From Gammaproteobacteria bacterium (lineage in GTDB: Bacteria; Pseudomonadota; Gammaproteobacteria; Pseudomonadales; Pseudomonadaceae), in NCBI GenBank assembly GCA_012735335.1, contig JAAYHO010000128.1, positions 1 to 11,855 of the forward strand: DNA of 11,855 bases, written 5' to 3'. The position numbers were made by a program, and so were the translations under genes. Shown here piece by piece: positions 7,202 through 11,855 of this stretch (within the stretch, counting starts at the first letter, position 1; the number at the start of each line of letters is the position of its first letter). The notes under the pieces were generated by a model. That model worked only from the letters and a program-made list of their open reading frames with translations. It searched no databases and was not told where the DNA came from.

Positions 7202-7264
7202 GGGAGATTCCTTGAGACCTGAGCCCGGCGCAGACCGGGGTGTTCAACTGATGGACAACTCGGG

Positions 7265-7294
7265 ACTATAGCGTGGCCCAGGAATGGGTGTAAA
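7265..7294 (-). promoter_or_regulatory. Probable sigma-70 promoter of the moxR-VWA operon
   Basis: On the reverse strand TTTACA (7289-7294) and TATAGT (7265-7270) each match the consensus at five of six positions, with an 18-base spacer. The moxR ATG is 64 bases downstream of the -10. The short leader contains a small CCCGG/CCGGG hairpin (7224-7239). Confidence 0.6.
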
Positions 7295-7317
7295 CGCACA
7301 GGGGGTATTCAGCGGAG

Positions 7318-8391
7318 TCATTCACCCTGCTCCAGAGCCCGTTCAAAACGGGGAGTGAAGGCCTCGACAAAGGCATTGCGCAGGATCGCGATGAAGGCCT
7401 GAAAGGCGCTCATTTCGGTGTTGTCGAGACTGCCGGACAGCTCGATGCGGGTGGCAAACTGATCCCGACGCTGGTTCTGCAGCACCTCCTGACCGCCATG
7501 CACCAGAGCCTCCCACAGGCCGCGGAAGAAGCCCTTGTCCTCGTTGCGGATGTCCTGATCCAGATCGAACACATCCACATGACGCAGCAACGGTTTGATG
7601 TAGCCATCCAGCTGCCGCTCGCGCACTGTCAGCTCCAGGGTCAGATCCCCTTCTCCGGCGCGGAAGTCGAACTTGCCATAGGCGGAGGCGAAGTCATTGA
7701 TCCGGGTCAGATCCAGGCCGAGCATGCGCAACTGCAGGTCCGCATTGTCGACCCGGCCCAGCGGATCGAAACGGGCGCTGGCCTCCACCTCGGCATGATC
7801 CAGAAAGCGGCCGGTACCGTCCATGCCCGCGCTGCGCTGGCCCTGGGCATCCGGGGCGTTGGTCAGATTGCGTACGCTCAACTGCACTGCCGAGGCATTG
7901 ATGTTCACCGGTGGGTCGCTGGAAAAGTTGCGGAACGAGACGACGCCATCGTGCACACGGACCTCGTTGAGCTGCACCGGGACCATTTCCTCCAGCTGGG
8001 CCCGCCAGTCGACCCCTTCACCGGTCTGCTTCTGCGCTTCGGTCTCACCGTCTACGAAGTTCAGTTCCGGGCGCTGGATATCCACCTCGCCGACCAGCAG
8101 GCCTTCACGCCACAGGGTGCGCATGCGCACCGCGATATCCATCTGCGGCACATCAAGAAAAGGCACCTGGATCTCGCCTTCGGTCTTGCTGATCTCCAGT
8201 CCCTTGATCCGGTAGGCGCCCTTCCACCAGGTCAGATCCACGTCCTCGATATGACCGCGATAGTCACCCATGTCCGCCAGCCGGTCGTTCAGATACTCGC
8301 GTACCAGCCACGGCAGCAGCAGATGCAGTATGATCAGCAGCAGTGCCAGCACCGCCACCACAAGGAAGGAATAGCGCAGCGTTCTGTTCAT
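7318..8391 (-). CDS. Membrane-anchored DUF748/AsmA-like protein
   Basis: This 357-residue protein has one N-terminal membrane segment (about residues 7-29, LLLIILHLLLPW core) after a short positively charged end, followed by a long domain likely to be periplasmic. Repeated beta-rich units such as GEVDIQRPELNFVDG (101-115) and VRVHDGVVSFRNFSSDPPVNI (in outline) are typical of DUF748/AsmA-like proteins, a superfamily linked to envelope lipid transport and outer-membrane homeostasis. The start at 8391 (MNRTLRYSF) puts the membrane segment at the N-terminus; TTG at 8481 or ATG at 8454 would add 30 or 21 residues that run into the cysK promoter region. No good ribosome-binding site is visible for any start. 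It is divergent from cysK and upstream of moxR. Its exact role is unknown. Confidence 0.85.
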   Translation of the reverse strand: MNRTLRYSFLVVAVLALLLIILHLLLPWLVREYLNDRLADMGDYRGHIEDVDLTWWKGAYRIKGLEISKTEGEIQVPFLDVPQMDIAVRMRTLWREGLLVGEVDIQRPELNFVDGETEAQKQTGEGVDWRAQLEEMVPVQLNEVRVHDGVVSFRNFSSDPPVNINASAVQLSVRNLTNAPDAQGQRSAGMDGTGRFLDHAEVEASARFDPLGRVDNADLQLRMLGLDLTRINDFASAYGKFDFRAGEGDLTLELTVRERQLDGYIKPLLRHVDVFDLDQDIRNEDKGFFRGLWEALVHGGQEVLQNQRRDQFATRIELSGSLDNTEMSAFQAFIAILRNAFVEAFTPRFERALEQGE

Positions 8392-8430
8392 ATGAAAAAT
8401 GACTGGCGCGCCCGGTGGGAGTTCAACCAA

Positions 8431-8459
8431 TTGACGCTCCGGGGTACGAGGCATAGGCT
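8431..8459 (+). promoter_or_regulatory. Candidate cysK promoter
   Basis: TTGACG (8431-8436) and TAGGCT (8454-8459) are 17 bases apart in the 101-base gap between the divergent genes. The -35 matches well and the -10 poorly. No CysB site can be named with confidence. Confidence 0.35.
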
Positions 8460-8492
8460 GATTTGCAGTAGATCTCAACAAGGAGTCATGTC

Positions 8493-9467
8493 ATGAGTCA
8501 TGTTTACGCGGACTATTCCCAGTCCATCGGCAATACCCCTCTGGTCCGCATCAACCGCCTGGGCCCCAAGGGCGTGACCATTCTGGCCAAGGTCGAAGGT
8601 CGCAACCCCTCGCATTCGGTCAAGTGCCGCATCGGGGCCAGCATGATCTGGAATGCCGAGTCCCGCGGGCTGCTCAAGCCGGGCATGACCATTGTCGAGC
8701 CGACCTCCGGCAACACCGGTATCGGCCTGGCCTTCGTTGCCGCCGCCCGGGGCTACAAGCTGATTCTGACCATGCCCTCGTCCATGAGCCTGGAGCGGCG
8801 CAAGGTGCTCAAGGCCCTGGGGGCGGAGCTGGTGCTGACCGAGCCGGCCAAGGGCATGAAGGGGGCCATTGAAAAGGCCCAGGAAATCACCCAGAGCGCG
8901 CCGGCCCAGTACATCCTGCTGCAGCAGTTCGAGAACCCGGCCAACCCGGAAATTCACGAGAAGACCACCGGCCCGGAAATCTGGAAGGACACCGAAGGCA
9001 GCATCGACGTATTCGTCTCCGGGGTCGGCACCGGCGGCACCCTGACCGGTGTCTCGCGCTATATCAAGCAGACCTGCGGCAAGGCCATCACCACCGTGGC
9101 GGTGGAGCCGACCCTGTCCCCGGTCATCACCCAGGCCAAGGCCGGTGAGGAGATCAAGCCCTCACCACACAAGATCCAGGGCATCGGCGCGGGCTTCATT
9201 CCGGGCAACCTGGACCTGAGTCTGGTCGACCGCGTCGAGCAGATCGGCGATGACGAGGCGCGGGACATGGCGCTGCGCATCATGCGCGAAGAAGGCATCC
9301 TCTGTGGCATTTCCTCCGGCGCCGCCATGGCCGCAGCCGTGCGCATGGCCGAGGAGCCGAACATGCAGAACCGCACCATAGTGGTGATCCTCCCCGACTC
9401 CGGTGAACGCTACCTGTCCACCATGCTGTTCAGCGAGCTGTTTACCGAGCAGGAACTGGAACCCTGA
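8493..9467 (+). CDS. cysK: Cysteine synthase A (O-acetylserine sulfhydrylase A)
   Basis: This PLP enzyme makes cysteine from O-acetylserine and sulfide, the last step of sulfate assimilation. The 324-residue product is full length. Lys44 in SVKCRIGA forms the internal aldimine. TSGNTG (71-76) binds the substrate carboxylate, GVGTGGT (177-183) binds the cofactor phosphate, and SSGAA (274-278) and PDSGERY (301-307) complete the PLP site. The [16 protein letters not shown] sequence and length indicate CysK; CysM is shorter and has a different substrate loop. The ATG at 8493 follows AGGAG (8481-8485) at seven bases; an earlier ATG at 8488 meets a stop after two codons. The gene is divergent from the DUF748 gene and ends in a strong hairpin, so it is probably transcribed alone. 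Confidence 0.96.
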   Translation: MSHVYADYSQSIGNTPLVRINRLGPKGVTILAKVEGRNPSHSVKCRIGASMIWNAESRGLLKPGMTIVEPTSGNTGIGLAFVAAARGYKLILTMPSSMSLERRKVLKALGAELVLTEPAKGMKGAIEKAQEITQSAPAQYILLQQFENPANPEIHEKTTGPEIWKDTEGSIDVFVSGVGTGGTLTGVSRYIKQTCGKAITTVAVEPTLSPVITQAKAGEEIKPSPHKIQGIGAGFIPGNLDLSLVDRVEQIGDDEARDMALRIMREEGILCGISSGAAMAAAVRMAEEPNMQNRTIVVILPDSGERYLSTMLFSELFTEQELEP

Positions 9468-9473
9468 GTGAGC

Positions 9474-9503
9474 ACCGGTACCGGCTCCGGCCGGTACCGG
9501 TTT
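9474..9503 (+). terminator. Strong hairpin terminator after cysK
   Basis: ACCGGTACCGGC (9474-9485) and GCCGGTACCGGT (9490-9501) form a perfect 12-pair stem with a TCCG loop, starting seven bases after the cysK stop codon and ending in a short TTT. It separates cysK from aceK. The T-tail is short, but the stem is very stable. Confidence 0.8.
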
Positions 9504-9573
9504 GCGCCCCGCCCTTCCGTCACCCCTCGCGACTGGCTATCCTGTGCATTCCACAGGTTACAGGTTGCCATCC

Positions 9574-11298
9574 ATGTCAGACTCCGCTGCCCACGTCGCC
9601 CGCTGTTTGCTGGACGCTTTCGATGATTACCGTGCGACTTTCCGGGAGCTGACCCTCGGTGCACGGGCCCGTTTCGAACAGGCCCAGTGGGCCGAGATCC
9701 AGGACGTGTCCACCGCCCGCATAAACCTCTATGACGAGCGCATCTTCGAGACCCGCGACCGGCTGTCCGCCGATCCGGCCTGCGTCGACATACTCGACGC
9801 CGACCGCTGGCCGCAGATCAAGGCGGCCTTTATCGAGCTGATCGAGGATCGCTTCGATGATGACCTGGCGGAAACCTGGTTCAACTCGGTGTTCTTCAAG
9901 ATGCACCGCCATGACCAGATCAGCGACCGCACCATGTTCGTGCACAGCACCCGACCGCTGACCCGCAAGCCCTCGCGCATCCCCCTGACCCGTGGCTACA
10001 TTTCCGGCGGCTGCCTGAGCAGCCTGGCCCGACAGATTCTCGACGACTACGCCTTCGACGTGTCCTGGGCGGATTACGAGCGGGACGTGCAACTGATGGT
10101 GCAGTGCCTGCAGCAGGGCCTGCCGGATTGGGCCCAGCTCGACCACGGCTTGACCGTGGAAGTGATCCAGCCGGTGTTCTACCGCAACAAGGGCGCTTAC
10201 CTGGTCGGGCGCATCCTCAGTCAGGGCGAGAAATGGCCCTTCGTGCTGGCGCTGGTTCACCGGGATGATGAAGGCATCAGTGTCGACACCCTGATCACCG
10301 ACGAGTCCGATGTTTCGATCATCTTCTCCTTCACCCGCTCCTACTTCATGGTCGACGTGGTGGTGCCGGTGGAGATGGTCGGCTTTCTCAAGCGCCTGCT
10401 GCCGAGCAAGCAGATTGCCGAGCTGTATACCGCGCTGGGCTTCTACAAACAGGGCAAATCGGAGTTCTACCGGGCGCTGATCGACTACATGGCGCGCAAC
10501 CCCGAGGACAGATTCGTCATGGCCGCCGGGGTCCGCGGCATGGTCATGACGGTGTTCACCCTGACCGGCTTCAACACCGTGTTCAAGATCATCAAGGACA
10601 GATTTTCTCCCTCCAAACATGTCACCCGCGCCACCGTGATCGAAAAATACCGGCTGGTGAAGCGCCATGACCGGGTCGGCCGCATGGCCGATACCCAGGA
10701 CTTTGCCGACTTCCGCTTCCCCCGGGACAGTTTCGAGCCCGAGTGCCTGGAAGAACTGCTGGAGGTCGCTCCCTCCACCGTGATCATGGAGGGCGATACG
10801 GTGCTGATCCGCCAGTGCTGGACCGAGCGGCGCATGACCCCGTTGAACATTTACCTGGAAACCGCCAGCGAGGCCCAGACCCGCGAAGCGCTGATGGATT
10901 ACGGTCTGGCCATCAAGCAACTGGCCGCGGCCAACATCTTCCCCGGCGACATGCTGCTGAAGAACTTCGGCGTGACCCGTCACGGCCGCGTGGTGTTCTA
11001 CGACTATGACGAAATCAGCTACCTGACCGAAGTCAACTTCCGCCATATACCCGAAGCCCAATATCCGGAACAGGAAATGTCCTCCGAGCCCTGGTACTCG
11101 GTCGGTCCCAATGATGTATTCCCGGAAGAGTTTCCGGTGTTCCTGTTCGCCGACATACGCCAGCGCCGCATGTTCACCCAGATGCACGGCGAGCTGTTTG
11201 ATGCGGATTACTGGAAGGGTCTGCAAGAGCAGATTCGGGACGGCAAGGTGATCGACGTGTACCCCTATCATCGCCCCGAGGATCGCGCTCAGCTGTGA
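9574..11298 (+). CDS. aceK: Isocitrate dehydrogenase kinase/phosphatase
   Basis: AceK phosphorylates and dephosphorylates isocitrate dehydrogenase, switching carbon between the TCA cycle and the glyoxylate bypass on acetate or fatty acids. The 574-residue product matches the usual length of about 578. The N-terminal regulatory domain (about 1-310) is followed by the kinase-like domain. The nucleotide-binding segment [16 protein letters not shown] (317-332) leads to Lys338 in VFKIIKDRF. The active-site loop has Asp459 and Asn464 in [10 protein letters not shown], and Asp477 and Asp479 in FYDYDE. These correspond to E. coli Lys336, Asp457, Asn462 and Asp475. The ATG at 9574 gives the family-like N-terminus with a weak AGG site nine bases upstream; an earlier in-frame start at 9502 would abut the cysK terminator. 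It stands alone here, without aceA or aceB. Confidence 0.96.
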   Translation: MSDSAAHVARCLLDAFDDYRATFRELTLGARARFEQAQWAEIQDVSTARINLYDERIFETRDRLSADPACVDILDADRWPQIKAAFIELIEDRFDDDLAETWFNSVFFKMHRHDQISDRTMFVHSTRPLTRKPSRIPLTRGYISGGCLSSLARQILDDYAFDVSWADYERDVQLMVQCLQQGLPDWAQLDHGLTVEVIQPVFYRNKGAYLVGRILSQGEKWPFVLALVHRDDEGISVDTLITDESDVSIIFSFTRSYFMVDVVVPVEMVGFLKRLLPSKQIAELYTALGFYKQGKSEFYRALIDYMARNPEDRFVMAAGVRGMVMTVFTLTGFNTVFKIIKDRFSPSKHVTRATVIEKYRLVKRHDRVGRMADTQDFADFRFPRDSFEPECLEELLEVAPSTVIMEGDTVLIRQCWTERRMTPLNIYLETASEAQTREALMDYGLAIKQLAAANIFPGDMLLKNFGVTRHGRVVFYDYDEISYLTEVNFRHIPEAQYPEQEMSSEPWYSVGPNDVFPEEFPVFLFADIRQRRMFTQMHGELFDADYWKGLQEQIRDGKVIDVYPYHRPEDRAQL

Positions 11299-11305
11299 AC
11301 CGCAA

Positions 11306-11360
11306 CACCCCCTCGCAGGCCGCATTCCAGCGGGCAACAGGGGGGTGCAAGGGACCTTTT
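11306..11360 (+). terminator. Possible aceK terminator
   Basis: CACCCCC (11306-11312) and GGGGGTG (11341-11347) can pair over a 28-base loop that has a small inner CCGC/GCGG stem, and TTTT follows at 11357-11360. The long loop and the distance to the T-run make this weak. Confidence 0.35.
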
Positions 11361-11623
11361 AAAATATCCGACGAAAGGCGTGCTATTTTCAGAAACTGAC
11401 GTATACTGAATTTCGTTCGTTTGTCCCTGAGCTCGACAAAACTAATATCTTGACTTGATCGTTGTAACGGGGCAAAGTGAGCGCGTAGGTTTTCAAGAGA
11501 TAGAGTAGTAGGCTGCAAGCGCACTTTCAGTACGTAAGTTTGTCATTCTCGCAATCTTTGATTCCCACGCTTTTAATTGAGCAATTTTGCTCAAGTATTT
11601 CAATTTGATAGGAATTATCTGAA
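11361..11623 (+). promoter_or_regulatory. AT-rich promoter and long leader of the cold-shock gene
   Basis: This 263-base stretch has no gene and is clearly more AT-rich than its surroundings. A plausible promoter is TTGTCC (11421-11426) with TAATAT (11443-11448), 16 bases apart, which would give a leader of about 165 bases. A second -10-like TATACT (11402-11407) has no good -35. A hairpin, TTGAGCA (11577-11583) pairing with TGCTCAA (11588-11594), lies 29 bases before the start codon, and AGGA (11610-11613) is the ribosome-binding site. Long structured leaders are known for csp mRNAs, where folding changes in the cold allow translation; that this one behaves so is inferred. Confidence 0.55.
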
Positions 11624-11830
11624 ATGGCAACTGGTACAGTTAAGTGGTTCAACGACACCAAAGGCTTCGGCTTCATTACTCCGGACGGCGGTGGTGACGA
11701 TCTGTTCGCCCACTTCTCCGAGATCAAGGTTCAAGGCTTCAAGTCCCTGGCGGAAAACCAGAAGGTGTCTTTCGACATCACTACTGGCCCCAAAGGCAAG
11801 CAAGCTGCAAACATTCAGATCATCGGCTGA
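11624..11830 (+). CDS. Cold-shock protein (CspA family)
   Basis: This is a 68-residue single cold-shock domain, a five-stranded beta barrel that binds single-stranded RNA and DNA and keeps mRNA unfolded. RNP1 is KGFGFI (13-18) and RNP2 is LFAHF (27-31; the family usually has VFVHF). The N-terminal GTVKWFN block (4-10) is canonical. Its length fits CspA/CspC/CspE-type proteins and is too short for a typical two-domain CspD. Which Csp paralogue this is, and whether it is cold-induced, cannot be told from the protein. The long AT-rich leader favours post-transcriptional control. AGGA ten bases upstream sets the start. Confidence 0.95.
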   Translation: MATGTVKWFNDTKGFGFITPDGGGDDLFAHFSEIKVQGFKSLAENQKVSFDITTGPKGKQAANIQIIG

Positions 11831-11855
11831 TAGCTGATACTGAACAGGAAAACCC

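Noticed and set aside
8392..8481. Upstream start extending the DUF748 protein by up to 30 residues
   Set aside because: It would push the membrane anchor away from the N-terminus and run through the cysK promoter region; the extra residues look non-coding.
8493..9467. Annotation as cysM (cysteine synthase B)
   Set aside because: The 324-residue length and the SVKCRIGA and [17 protein letters not shown] blocks fit CysK better.
9502..9573. Upstream start extending AceK by 24 residues
   Set aside because: The extension would begin directly at the cysK terminator hairpin, has no ribosome-binding site and does not resemble AceK N-termini.
9577..11337. 586-codon open frame on the minus strand opposite aceK
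   Set aside because: It is antisense to an intact aceK, rich in His/Gly/Asp/Val as expected from mirrored codons, with no domain. It is a shadow.
1..11855. CRISPR arrays, tRNA or rRNA genes, insertion sequences, toxin-antitoxin or phage-defence genes
   Set aside because: I looked for regularly spaced repeats, tRNA-like cloverleaf ends, transposases and defence domains and saw none; the window is essentially core chromosome.

Overview
The window carries a housekeeping stretch of a gammaproteobacterial chromosome. GC content is high, and the protein sequences and gene order point to Pseudomonadaceae: a psrA-lexA-sulA-topA block with Pseudomonas-type sequences, and a MoxR/von Willebrand/DUF748 block beside cysK. 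A Halopseudomonas-like or stutzeri-like member is a reasonable guess, but the sequence alone does not settle the genus. Nothing here looks like phage, plasmid, CRISPR or an insertion sequence.

Left block (1-4852). The 5' part of psrA (TetR family, minus strand) is divergent from lexA-sulA (plus strand). Their shared 173-base spacer holds a perfect 9+9 base PsrA-type palindrome lying over the psrA promoter, and two tandem LexA (SOS) boxes lying over the lexA promoter and start region. sulA follows lexA by 11 bases, so the SOS repressor and the division inhibitor form one damage-inducible unit. Convergent to sulA are a small conserved acidic protein, topA (DNA topoisomerase I) and a DUF1653 protein, all on the minus strand.

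Middle block (4853-8391). A 93-base palindromic repeat separates the topA block from a minus-strand set: a CoxE-like VWA-domain protein, a MoxR-type AAA+ ATPase and a membrane-anchored DUF748/AsmA-like protein. MoxR ATPases typically act with VWA proteins as a chaperone or remodelling pair. The client here is unknown, and this is the only poorly characterised system in the window. A second, 112-base inverted repeat lies between the moxR and VWA genes.

Right block (8392-11855). cysK (O-acetylserine sulfhydrylase, cysteine synthesis) ends in a strong hairpin. It is followed by aceK (isocitrate dehydrogenase kinase/phosphatase, glyoxylate-bypass switch) and a small cold-shock protein with a long AT-rich leader.

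The most striking sequence-level observation is in topA. The third acidic residue of the Toprim DxDxE metal-binding triad is valine (codon GTG at 4168-4170) instead of the near-invariant glutamate. The rest of the gene is intact, so this is either a single-base error or a real active-site substitution.
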